This document shows, one piece after another, positions 1-18,807 of a DNA stretch of 64,000 nt. Positions within the stretch are counted from its first letter, which is position 1. Each line of letters opens with the position of its first letter. This DNA comes from Pterobdella sp. o SKG-2022. Taxonomy: Eukaryota > Annelida > Clitellata > Hirudinida > Piscicolidae. Both the position numbers and the translations under genes were made by a program. The notes beneath the pieces are model-generated. The model ran no database searches. It had not been told where the DNA came from and saw only the letters and a program-made list of their open reading frames with translations. The stretch is taken from contig OZ038323.1 of assembly GCA_964035795.1 (NCBI GenBank), positions 3,958,079-4,022,078 on the forward strand. Reading direction: 5' to 3'.

Positions 1-69
1 ACTCAGAAACTCCATTGATAATAATAAAGCGGCCAGTTGACTCAGCCCACTTGAGAATTCGACATCCAA
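1..69 (-). CDS. Possible exon at window edge, downstream part of CUB gene
   Basis: On the minus strand a pyrimidine-rich stretch ending TTTTTTAG is followed by an open frame reading GCRILKWAESTGRF and on to the window edge. It lies downstream of the CUB-domain exon at 798-1206 in the same direction. The phases do not join directly: that exon ends in phase 2, while this frame needs two leading bases. At least one more exon would have to lie between them. I do not recognise the peptide. This is a weak call. Confidence 0.3.
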   Translation of the reverse strand, partial: MDVEFSSGLSQLAALLLSMEFLS

Positions 70-797
70 CTAAAAAATAGAAGCAGAAATATTCATAGAT
101 AGTAATATAAAATATGAATAAAATATCAAAAAAAAATTTAAATACATCTTGAAACAAAAAACCAAAACATTAGAATTATATCAAAAACTAGATCAGAAGG
201 ACATATAAGAAGTAATAGGCAACAAATACATCAGATCATACAGTCAAATAAACAGTAAAGAATGCGACACACATTGAGATCGTAAATACTCTTGCAGAAG
301 CTTGTCGACTGACGTTGATTGCATGTTGTCTTATGATGTACAGCCTGTTGTCATTTGTGGTTTTTATTCGAACATTTTTTCTCAAGTAAATATCTAGTTT
401 TCATCAATTTGTTGCTACATTGAATAAATATAAGAGACAAGCACGATACGCTGTTTAATCATTGTGGCAACGCCAAGCCAAGACGCTCCAATCATAATTC
501 ACATGGGATCTTTGGTCGGTCATGCGAGATTCTTTCAGCTATGCGTCTTACAGTGCCGTATCATACCATTAATTTCAAAAACTGATGTCTCCCCAAAGTT
601 AATTTGTAATTTATGATTTTGTGTTTTTGAGCACTAGAAACTTGTTCTTATAAGATGGAGTTCTTAAGAAAATCATTTCCGAAATGGTTTTTTTGTTTTA
701 AAAAATATAAATTTTTAATGAAATTCAGATAAATCATGAATTTCTCTTTTTGAAAAAAAAATTGAAAAATAGTTAAAACAGAGTACAACAGTAAAAC

Positions 798-7221
<6,424 letters not shown>

Positions 7222-10200
7222 ACAATAATGATTGAATTTTTAAAGCTAGATATAACTTTTAAGCTAAGATCTTTTAGAGGATTTTTAAAAGCTTTACAAT
7301 ATTAAGTAAACTCAAAGTCATTTTTTGTTGTCGTAAAATAAATATCTTTATTTTCGTTCTGTCTTTTATTACTTGTTGTTTTTTATTATTTGTGTTCTTT
7401 TCGACACCTTGGGTCTTTTACCCTGCTTTGAAAACATTTATTCCACAAACTAAACATTTCAGAATAGAAAATTATCCAAACTGTAAATTTTTTCAAAAAA
7501 AACATATTTATTTTTTCTTTGTTTTTTGTAAAATTTTAATCAACTTAAATAATGAAAAATGTTTTCGAAAAATTCTTTCAACGAAATATATACAAACAAC
7601 CTTATGTAACTGTTTTCATGAAACAGAATGATAGTCCTAGGATTATTTGATGTTAGTTTTCTAAATCTTTTTGCACTGTTTTGCTTTGATATTCCTCGTT
7701 TATCAATAATACACGTAAAGAATCGAGCTTTTGAGATGTCTCTTTGATCTCTTTCTATATCAAATATTGGGTCTTTTGGGGGCCATATGTTAGTGTGACC
7801 CTTCTTCAAAGCTATTCTGCTGTTTTGAAACTATTACAGCTTCTTTTAGATCAAATTCCATCTGAAATATTTTTAAATCAACGTGCATTTCAATTACTTT
7901 TTCACTGTAAATAAATCATTAGAAAAAAACAATATTAAACTTGAGGTTTTAAGAACCGTATGAGCATTCAATCAATTCATTAACTCTCCTTCAATAAATC
8001 ACCCACACTTGAACGGCGATTAATTTTGAATGCATCGGCCACCTTATCTTCATGTTATTAATCATTCAGCTTCCTAATCACCCTGCTATTTCAAGCCATC
8101 TCATACCCATCTGACCTCAAACTTGCCGCCTCAATACGCCGTAATTCCCTTTCAGAAATGAATTATCTTACATTTTTTAATAAAGAATTTTAATAGTTCT
8201 TACATATTTCCTTTGGTGTCAAGAGTAATTAAACAAAAAAGTATTGAAAACAACATTAAAATGTTCGAAGGCAAGTAAATGATGGCATCCATTCATCATA
8301 CAGGCAACATCGCATTATAGGAGTCTGAAAAGATCATGCTTAAAATACAATCATGATGTAAATTAGTCTTTAGATCGATGGATTTATCCTGATTGAGTGG
8401 TATGATGGAGAAGCAGGGTATAAATTTCAATTGCATGCATCAAGCAGACGTGTTTGGAAGCTTTTCAATTAAAGACTTTTTCTGTAACCATTTTAAGTGA
8501 AACTAGACTTTTTAGACTGTGTTTTTCACATTGAAAAAGCATTAAAATAGTCATAACTGATTTAGTAAATTGATTTCAAAGCCAAACAGTTTTTAAAAGC
8601 CATTGTTGAAAGTGGTTTAAAACTTAAAAAAAAAAACGACCAGAAATGTGTCAACGGGTTGCTGAGATGAGCCTGAAATTAGATAGTTATTGGCTTGGAC
8701 GATATGGCAATAAAAGAAATTAAAAAGCTTCAATTCCATACTATGCTTATAATTAACTTGTCAATTATTAAAATGCTTTTATGTATCTAATACACTTTTA
8801 TTTTTTCTACATGTATTAATACTCAATTTTTTGCAGAATTGAGAAACAAAAAAAGATATAAAATTCTGAATGAACAGAAATTTAAATTATATTTTACATC
8901 TTCTTTCAACAAAATGCGTTATAATTAGTTCAAAACATTCAAGCTTTTTTGTAGTTTAATAGTCATTTTATTAAACAGAATTCTGACGTTGGAACTTTAA
9001 AGTAATTTATGGTTTCCCAATTCAAACTTTGAAAAAAGGCAATGCTGAGCGTAAGCTTTGATTGACACAAAAGCCCTGTAAAATAAATGAGAGATTTGAG
9101 TGATATTGTATGATTATAATTATATATTGCGTATATCAATATATATATTACCCTTTTTGGTATTTCAATTTATAAAGCACGCTTTTGCGTATTTCGTGGA
9201 AAATATGCGAGGTTTTTTATGAAGCACCATTTTGAATTTAAGGAGGAATTTTTCTATACATTTATTTGAAACGAAGCTATAATTTTGGGTGTTTAACATC
9301 AACATAAAGCGATTTATGCTGAGTGTGAACTTATCCAAACTTATTGTTTTGTTTTTAATAAATTTATGGAAAAATTCTCCATAAAGTTTAGAATGAAATT
9401 TGTCGAAAAATACCATTAGTAAAATGTATGCGGTGCTTACGTGGAGTGATATACTATTTTATCTCTTGATTAAAAATAAATTGTGTTAACTAAAATCAAC
9501 GAATTCAAAAACTGTGGTAATTTATCACCGTTAAACTGCTATTCCAAACACGAAAACAGGAACACGACTGTCAAAAAGTTACTTCAATAAATAATGATCT
9601 TAATACATAATTTTTTCCTATTTTTTAGTTTAAATATTTAATGCAGAAAAACTATTAAAAAATTGCGGAAATTTATTTGGTGAAAATTGGTTTCATGGTA
9701 AATAAATTCATTAATTTATTTAGTTAATATAACAGAAGTTATGATTGTTTCTTGGGATAAAAACAACACTTTCCAGCATAAACGCTCTTCATGGCATGAA
9801 AATCAAGTAAAAAAATCGGAATATTCAACTCAGCTCAAAAAATTTATTTTGCATTTTTTGAAATTTTAAAGCTAATGACTTGGAAAATAAAATTCGGGAG
9901 ATTAGAATTTTATCTCTAAAATTTTTTCTCAAGTTTCTATTTGAAATGTCAGTTTCAGGAATATTTCAACTGTTTAAAGAATCAATATTTGGTTTGAGGG
10001 ATTGGCAATAGAAAAACTAATAACATTAGCAAATAACAATGAAAAAATAATAAAAATGATGATAAGAAATGGAAAGAATAAAAAAACATAATAAAATGTT
10101 AATAATATAAATAATAATAATAATAAAAAATAGAAAAAAACGAAAAGATTTATAAAAATATAAAAAAAATAGAAATTTTAAAACCAGAGAAAGCTAATGA

Positions 10201-13200
10201 AAAAAAAAACGTAGAAAAAAATATAAATAATGAAACAATATAATAATAAAAACGACAAATTTTAATTTTACGTTGTAAGTGCTTTCAGCGTTTTACGACA
10301 ACCCCTAAAGATGAAATCATGAAAGGTGGCTTAATAATGTCAATAATGCTTGAATAATAAAAAAAAATAAATCCAATGTGTGTGAATGTACGAATAAAAA
10401 ATAGACGAAGAAATGGGAAATAAAATTATGAGAAATATGTCTAAAAAAAACTAAAACAAAACAAAGAGAACAAAGAAAAACAATTTGATTTGTCAATAAA
10501 TAATGAAAAAACATTCAACAAAAGTAAATTGACTTTTTTTACTAAAAAGAGTGATATGAACAACGACAAAGTGAGGCACTACTTCGAAACAAAGCTCTCC
10601 ATTTGAAAGTAATGGCAATTTTAATAACAGAAACGAACATATTGAAAAAAGCATCAGTAATTTCTTTTTTTGATATATAAGCCACATTGGTAAGAGGGTG
10701 CCAAGATAAAAGAGAGATAAACGCGATTAAATGCCGTGCTAAATAAAAGAGATGAATTAACTTCTGAATTGATGGATAGCAAAAGATATGGAAACAATCC
10801 ATTCACAAAAGCACAAAAATGACATATCGATTTATGAAGAAGGGCAAGCATGGGTGTTGAGGAAGAAAAGATATACTATGAAATAAGAAAAAAAAAAAAA
10901 AAATGAGAAAAAAAAATAAAAATAAAAAAATGAGATGAAAAAAAAGTGTAAAAAGTAGAGATGATACAAATTGTTCAAATAAAAATGACGAAGAATTACC
11001 AAAATTATGAATGAAAGTCTAAAAGAATCAAAAAAGCTATATCAATATAGAAGTGGATTTGAAGCAGAGACAAAACATTCAAAAACATTCAAAAAAGAAA
11101 AATTTTGAACAGAAAAAAGTAAAAAAAACACAAATAAACAAGATGAATGGAAAATAAAAAAACGCATAAATAAAAGGAATAGCCCAATAAATCAAAGGAT
11201 AACAAACACCAAAAAAATATCATGTTGATGGCGAAATAATAAGTTAAAATACCCATCAAAAATACAATACTAAGGTTGTTTATGTATTGGAGCACTTTTT
11301 CAAGTTGCTCAACATATATCTAAAATAAAACAAAAAAGTTTATGTAATAATTCTTGAATATATTGCTAATAAAATAAACACATCACTATGTTTTCAATGT
11401 ATTACATAAAATAATCTTTCAAAACAACCTATTTGCTAAAAGTAATTAATCATTACTGACTCAGGTAGTTAACTGTATGAACAGCAAATCCCGGGCTCAA
11501 CTCTTTGTCTGTTAGCCACTTATAAATAAAATTTTGAAAAAATAAACCGAAAAAAAATATAAAGGCAATTATTAACTTTTAAATATATCCAAACCATCTT
11601 TGAGACAAAAATATAGTTATAATTATATTGCCAAAATTGCAAAAAAACTCACTATAAGAATGAAAAAGCATTGAAGCTGTCAAAAACTTAACATTCAAAT
11701 GAAAATTGTTTTCATTTTCGTGGCTTTTTTTAGTTGACAAAGTACTGTTGGAATAATACTTGTGATGATAAAACCAAAATTTGCATGAAAATTGAATGAA
11801 TCACTTAGATTGTTATTACATTGAACCAAAAAACGTCAAAAAATATAATGACATGGAATGAAAAACATTTTTGATCATACTGGAAATGATAAAAACAATA
11901 AATAAATTTGATTGCGTCTTACTGGAAAATTTCAATTGAAAGAATAGTCAAAACAAAACTAGAAATAAAAAGAATAATATCAAAACAATAACAAAATAAT
12001 AAAAATAATAATAATAATAATAATCATAAAAACAAAAATCATACGAGTAAACATTCTATGAAAAGTACATGTTGACGTGTGCGCAAGCAGGCCGATAATT
12101 AATATGTCATTTATCGTCTGTCTGCGCAGCTTTTGTCGTGCTTTTTAAAATTAATTAAATGAAAAAAAAATGGAAAAATTAGAAAGAATTACATGGATAA
12201 TGAGAAATAAAAATAATGAAAAATTTAACAAAAATAATATGAATAAAAAAAAACTAATAAAAATAATTGTAATAATAACGATATTGATAATAGTAATTTA
12301 ATTGTGTTTTTATGATGTGCGCAGCTGTTTCATTAGAGTTTTTATGTTGTTTTTATAGTTGTTGTTGTTTTTTGTTATTATTGATGCATGCAATTATACA
12401 AAGCTTAATCGCTGTTTCTTCTGATGATCGATTGTTTTCGTTGTCATCATTGAATCTCTATTCAACTTCATTGTGGTCTCGAACCATCGAGTTAGCGCCA
12501 CTATAACCTCGCTGTTCTACCCATACGTTTCTAAATTAAGAACAAAAATGTATCTTATTCACATCGTTAAACTGTTGAGCTTTCAATATTTTCTGGGCTA
12601 GTTAAGAGCTAGTTCTAATCACCATGGAACAAAACAGACTGATAAAATATTTAAGCTCTTTGAGAATCCTTATGCTGAGAAAACATTCTATGTGACTTTG
12701 GAGAGTTACTATTAAACATACAAGGAATGTTTAGTTTTTCAATCGTGAAGGGTAGTGGCTCTATCGGCTAGCAGACCTGAACGCTAAAGAGCTCAGTTCA
12801 TGTAGTTTAACGTCATACCCAGAAAAGGTTTCAAATTTTTCATGAGTTAGTTTAACTTATCGAGAGCTAAATTTTTTTGAAAAAAAATGAAATTGAAAAC
12901 TTTTTCATTTTAATTTTAAAATCTTGAAAAACACTAAAGTAAAAGATAAATAGGATGTACCTTGAATAAATACTCGTCATTGTGCTGTATGTACCAGAAC
13001 TCAGATGCAATTATAATTTCAATTTTATCTCAAATCTTTTAATAAAGCAATGTTAAAAAAGTCAAATGCGTTTTAATATGTTAACTTTTTTATTTTTTGT
13101 TGCCAACACCTTTCTATGTGTCTTCACGCTTTTCCATATGTCGTTTAGAAATACAATGTTTGCTTCAATGTAGCTTTTATTGTTTTGATAGACTTTCGCT

Positions 13201-14076
13201 CATATTTTCAGTAGTTTTTTATTTTCACAAATATCGATTGAGAAGCAATAAAATCTCACTCGTTTGAATTCATCGCGTCCATTAGAAGCTTTGTAGGTTT
13301 TGAAATTACTGCGACCTGATAATAAATAGACGATGATAGTTCTACTTGAAATGACCTATCAAATCTCCCAAACAAACACTCAACTTTTGATCTTTTTGTG
13401 CCGATGGAGATGCAGACAAAATTAAGTTGGAGTGTTATAACAAATGATTTCCATTCAAATCTTCTGTGAGTATTTGATAATGACTTTATTTTAATACCAG
13501 GAAATTATTCCACTATAATCAAAAGATATATAAAAAAATTTTTTTGAAAAAAACTTTGCACAAATTGGTCCCAAGCTGAAGCCATAAATGATAAAACTCT
13601 ATATATTCCCATCATTTTGAAGGGAGTTTTTCAATTTTTCTCCATATAATGAGAAAAGCCTTCCTGAAAGATTTGATATTGAATTGGTTATAAAAAACTT
13701 AGCAAACTACAATTGATTCTAATGTAATTTTTTAATGTATAAAAAGATCTTTTGTCAAATAAAATCAAGAAAAAAATACCTATCAAAATTAAAGCTGGAT
13801 GAGGTGAAGAAAATTTTAACTGAAAGAGTAGAAAGGTTAAATGATTATTAATAATATCAATAATAATGATAAAAATAAAAAACTTAACAAAAAACAATAA
13901 TTAAAAAAAAATAAAAACAATAATAAAAACAAAAAAAACAAAATAAAAACAAAAAAAAACAATAACAATAATAGATAGTTGAGATCTGACCACGGGGTCA
14001 GTCTAAATGACTTCAAAGGAGGCCATTGCTTGCAATCGGTGCCATGTTTTATAACGTAATACTGTATAAGGTATGT
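7222..14076. other. AT-rich intergenic region without a supported gene
   Basis: I found no exon here with family similarity. Open frames are short and made of low-complexity Phe/Leu/Tyr/Ile peptides. From about 10,000 to 12,300 the plus strand is strongly A-rich, with runs of AAAAAT, AATAAT and GAAAAAA. A less AT-rich stretch at about 7,990-8,160 and a TATAAA with following sequence at about 8,417-8,460 could be regulatory, but nothing proves it. Confidence 0.6.
12735..12822 (+). repeat. Possible tRNA-head-like repeat fragment ending AGTTTAACGTCATACCCAG
   Basis: The sequence GTGGCTCTATCGGCTAGCAG resembles a pol III A box, and a B-box-like stretch follows about 25 bases later. The fragment ends in a 19-base string repeated with one mismatch at 41201-41219. 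It could be an old SINE piece. The match is short, so the call is tentative. Confidence 0.35.
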
Positions 14077-14229
14077 TGTTTATTTATATACATAATGTTT
14101 ATTTATATACATAATGTTTATTTATATACATAATGTTTATTTATACACATAATGTTTACTTATATGCATAATGTTTATTTATATACATAATGTTTATTTA
14201 TATACATAATGTCTATTTATATAAATAAT
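14077..14229. repeat. 19-bp minisatellite, about eight copies
   Basis: Tandem array of a 19-base unit, TTTATTTATATACATAATG, with about eight copies. Most copies are identical; a few carry single changes (ATACACAT, TACTTATATGC, GTCTATTTATATAAAT). The homogeneity points to recent expansion. No gene overlaps it. Confidence 0.97.
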
Positions 14230-17200
14230 TTTTGTATGTGGTTATATATAGTTACTTGCGGTTTTTTTGATGTTTATGTGTGAGTATATAAAACTACTAA
14301 GGTTATTTATATGTATGCATCCATTTACGTTTAAGTATAACATGTGGCAGTAATAAAAAAGTCAATGTAATAGGAAAATAGATATAACACTACAAAAGTT
14401 ATAAATTTCAATTCAAAACAAAGATTTTCGATTTTAAAAATCGCCCTCAAGACCTGTTGTTAGACAAGGCACCAAAGTTCCTGAAGCTTGAAAAAGAATT
14501 TTTTCACAATGGATAGCAATTTATAAACTAATTATAATTTTTGTTTTATTCCATTTTAGTATAAATTTTTAGTTGATAATAATAATTTTTATAAATTAAT
14601 TTACGTTTTTTATTTTTTCAACACACTTTTTATTGATAATAACATAAAAAAATAAAACTTTTTTGATTTTTTCTTATTTCATACTGTGGGTTAGAGTGTT
14701 GAGGGGTGGAACCACTGTGTGCGACTAAATGATGGTTGTTATGTTCATTCATTCTTCAAATGTTCATCACTTTTTTTATTCATTTGAGTATTTGTTACTC
14801 CAATATTTTCTACTTTATTTAGTTCTATTTAGTTTAATTAAGTTTTATTAAGTTTTATTTAGTTTTATTAAGTTTTTGTGGTCATATTGAATTTTTTTAA
14901 AGATTTTTCCGATACTTTTTGAATATAAAATATAAATAGGTTCGATTTTTTGAAAATTTAAGTCTATTGAATTTTCCTATACTTTTAATTAGGATTAGAT
15001 TGAAAATAAATTTGATTTTTTTTCTGGAGAATTAAGTTTTTTCAGCAATTCGTGAATAGAAAAATTCCAAAAATATACATTCAGAATAGACTTGGGCTAA
15101 GCGTGCCACTAAAGATGAACTTTGATGTTTTTTAACGTTTTCCTTGCCAATTTCAGCCTTCCAAATCGGTTTCTCATTTATAAACGGTGTTGTTAGCTTC
15201 ATTATTATTATTATTATTATTCTTGTGGTTATTATTGTCATTGTTATTCTTTTTTTTATATTTTTATTATATTATTGGTCTTGTTTCAATTATTATTTTT
15301 GTTATTGAGAAAGTTATTCAACAAATAATCGCCGTTTAATGAGCCTCTTAATGTTTTCAAAGCATCTCAATGTAGAAGAGTTTCGTACTTCAAATAAATA
15401 TTTTAAAACCACAGTATTTATCAATAATAATATCAAAAAATATATATGAGTCTAACTCCACTTCACCAGCACACTACTTGATATAACAAAAAAATGTAGA
15501 CTACCAACAACTGGGTCAGCCACCCATCATGGAAGTCAACAAAAGTTAAGTACCAACAACTAAGAAGATATTTTTAAATGAATTTTTTTTAATTTTAGCA
15601 TCACCATTTTGATGTGTTTGTTACTGTTTCATTATTCATTTGCAAGTAAGCAAGCCATTAATTGTTTTAAATATATTCTCAAAGGTCTTCACAATATTTT
15701 AACAGTTGCCTTGCACGTGATGTTTGCGAAGCATCAAGTTTTATGAATTTTAAAAGAAGTCTGATTGGGTAAAAAATTATTAAAATCTTATTGAGATTAA
15801 GTAACAAGTATAAAATTATTGAACTGGGAACATTTTATATTTTATCCAAAAAGAAGCTTTTTGTTAACAGTGTAAGTTTGAAAGTGAAAATTTGACATTT
15901 TTAACGAAAAAATTCGAAATTTTTTTAATGACATAAAGAATATGTAGTGTTCTGTAATTTTCTTTTAGGTACCTTGGCTTGGAAAAAACTGATGGCATTA
16001 TGTTGCAATACAAAGATAAAAATCAATATACAATAAATTTTAGTAAACATTAGCAAATAGTGAAAGTGATTAATTTGTAGAAAAGTTATAATAATTATGG
16101 CAAAGAACGTGTTAAAAATTTGAAATATTGGAAAGTGAATGTTTGGGAAAGGTTTTCACAAGACTTTTTTAAGGTGTTTTCTTTGTGGAAATTCAAAAAC
16201 GTTGGAAAAACTAATTTAATAGAAAATTATTACTTTTATTTTTATTGTCAAGTTAAATGTATGAAAGAATCAATTCTCGTAGATTTTCGAAATAAAAAAT
16301 GTTAAGGAAACTTTTTACGAAGCTTCATATTTGTAAGTTGCCAAAAAGATATAGCTTATTAGCAAGAGCTGTCTTGAAAAATTGATATTTCATGAAGAAT
16401 CCACTGTTTTTGAAATCAATTTCTCAAAAAAATCATTTTTTCAATTGTTTTTGTCATTTATAAACAAAATTTCATTTTGAAATTTTCAATTTTACATAGA
16501 TTCTCAAAACAAATTTTGTCTTGAGAGATATTTTCTATTTGATTTCCAATTTTTGAACCTCCTCCATTCGTTTGGGTGAAAAAATATTCAAATTCAATTT
16601 TGTTCGGGTTAGTTAAGAAAAAACTCAATTAGTGAAAAAATATATTATATCTATAATAAAAATGATGTGGATTGGACAAAGTAACAATTACCAAATTACT
16701 GAACACGAAGTATTTTCGTTAACATTTTGAAATTTTAGTCACTTGAAAATGCTAATTGTTCAATAAATTAACAAACAATAAAAATTGAATTCAAAAAAAA
16801 AGTCAAAAAGAGTGATAACAAAAAAATACGAAAAATAATGATGAAACAGTAATTAAATACAAGGCTTATTATATCGAACAGAGTGAGTAGAAAGGAATAA
16901 TTGGGTGCGGTTTGTACTTGGTGTAGGTGTAACAGTTTAATCCCTACCAACTCCCTGCGGTCCACAAAGATTTGATTTTGATTAGTTTAAAGAGAAGTAA
17001 TTGGAGCGGTTTTTCTCGAAATTGAATTTGCGAAATAAACTTTCTCAAACAAATATATTAAGAGTTAATGAAAAGAGATTAAAATTTTTCAAAATGGAGT
17101 TTACGAGAAAGAAACTTTTTCAATAATTGTTTGATTCTTCTTTTTGAAGATTTATTCTCAAATTTTAATATAAATTTCTTTTCAAAATATGAAAAAAAAA

Positions 17201-18299
17201 CCATTTTAAATTACTCTATATTTCATTTTTGGCAGTTTTGAGTTCGAGAAAATGATTCGGTCTTCCAACGATATTTGACCTTATTTTCTTTCCAAAGCAG
17301 CAGCATCATTCGTCATTTATGCATTTTTTAAAATTTAAATAAGCTTACAAAACTCATACTGCCTTCAATCAACCCAGCCATCATTCTTTAGATCAACATA
17401 GGTAAGGGTTCTCTTCAACTTCCGTTCGTCAACTTCTTAAAATATCCAAAACTTTTAAAATCGACCATTTTTTATATATAATCTTCATTAATTTTAAGCG
17501 TTTTTTCCAAAATTCTATAGAAATCCTTGAGACAATTATTCGAAGCGGCTTAAAAGCTATTCATCATTGGAAAGTTACGTTCCTTACGTGTTAATAGCGT
17601 TCATAGTCATAGTGTTCAAAATATCAATTTAATTCGCATAATGCTGAAGTTTCAAGATAGAAATAATGGTATGGGACCTCAAAAAGCGGTTTTTTATAGA
17701 AAAATATTTCATTAAAAAAATTTCGTTGCAACTTCTGTAGTTTATGTGTTTTGTCTGCAATTTTTGTTATATAAAATGTAAACTTTCTATATTTTTATAC
17801 TAATTTCAGCAACTTCCTAATAGTACTTACGTCTGATGATAATGTTATCTTTATTTCCAATAATAGTTTTTTTATTATCCGTGTTAGATGGAAGTGTGAG
17901 CTAGGCGGGGTGCTTGAAATACAGTGTCTGAATATAAAAGATCAGAACAGTCCATCTAGCAACAAGCAAGTTGTATGAAACAGCATAAATGTGAACTAAA
18001 CATATTAAAACTACCAATGTCCTATACCATTTTGAAAATTTAATAAGCAGTTTTACGCAAATCATGTCTCATAAAATCTCATATGTTTAATACCGCTTAT
18101 TGAGTTCTGAATACACAAATGTAGAGAACGTTTTCAAGACATAAAGAAATCACCCCATCTATACACTATCCTTGATCGTTGACATCACAAATACATTTTT
18201 AACACTAATCAATCATAATCAAATTTTTTTGGTTGCATCTTTATCAACACTAATATTCTTACTATATTTATCATGCAAGTAGCTTATTCGAATGTAAAA
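14230..18299. other. AT-rich intergenic stretch
   Basis: There is no supported gene. It holds many homopolymer A/T runs, short ATT repeats (about 15,200-15,230) and GTTTTATTAA-type repeats (about 14,820-14,875). Short ORFs here have no family signature. Confidence 0.55.
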
Positions 18300-18726
18300 C
18301 GATAATAATGTTGATGGCGTTGATGAAGATGACAAGATGATGGTCATGGCAACGAAGATTGATGATGATAAAGTTGTTGAAGAAGATGATGATGTTGTTA
18401 TGAAGATGATAATGCTAAGTATGATGAGGTCTATAATGATGATGGTGAAGTTGATAATGATGGCGATAAAGCTGATAAGGATGGAGAAAATGTTGTTAAT
18501 GATGACGATGAGTTTCGTAATAGAATAAACAATGATGATGATGTAGATGCTGATTTCGAAGTTGAGAATGGTGATGATATGGCTGGTAATTATGCTGATG
18601 AAGTTGCTGATGATTTTGAAGTTGAGAAAGATGATGATATGGCTGGTAATTATGCTGATGAAGTTGCTGATGATGTTAATAATTCTAATGATTATTATAT
18701 TAATAAAAATAATGATAATTATATTC

Positions 18727-18728
<2 letters not shown>
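18300..18728. repeat. GAT/ATG-rich repeat region with a tandem 60-bp duplication
   Basis: Biased triplet-rich DNA (GATGATGAT, GTTGATGAAGATG). Within it a unit of about 60 bases, containing GATATGGCTGGTAATTATGC and GATGAAGTTGCTGATGAT, is present twice in tandem at about 18,557-18,676 with few differences. One plus frame reads an acidic repeat (AGNYADEVADD). It has no start context, no introns and no homology I recognise, so I treat it as repeat, not gene. The LINE tail abuts it. Confidence 0.8.

Positions 18729-18806
<78 letters not shown>
18729..18806. repeat. (TTA)n microsatellite, the 3' tail of the LINE
   Basis: About 26 uninterrupted TTA units (AAT on the element's sense strand) form the 3' terminus of the minus-strand LINE. 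L2/CR1-group elements commonly end in short microsatellite tails rather than poly(A). Confidence 0.95.

Positions 18807-18807
<1 letters not shown>

Noticed and set aside
10317..11295. Several overlapping minus ORFs rich in Phe, Leu, Ser and Tyr
   Set aside because: They mirror the A-rich plus strand (TTT, TTC, TTA codons) and lack start context or homology.
18219..18728. Long ORFs of Ile/Ser or Asp/Met composition on both strands
   Set aside because: They arise from GAT/ATC triplet repeats; no homology, no splice context.
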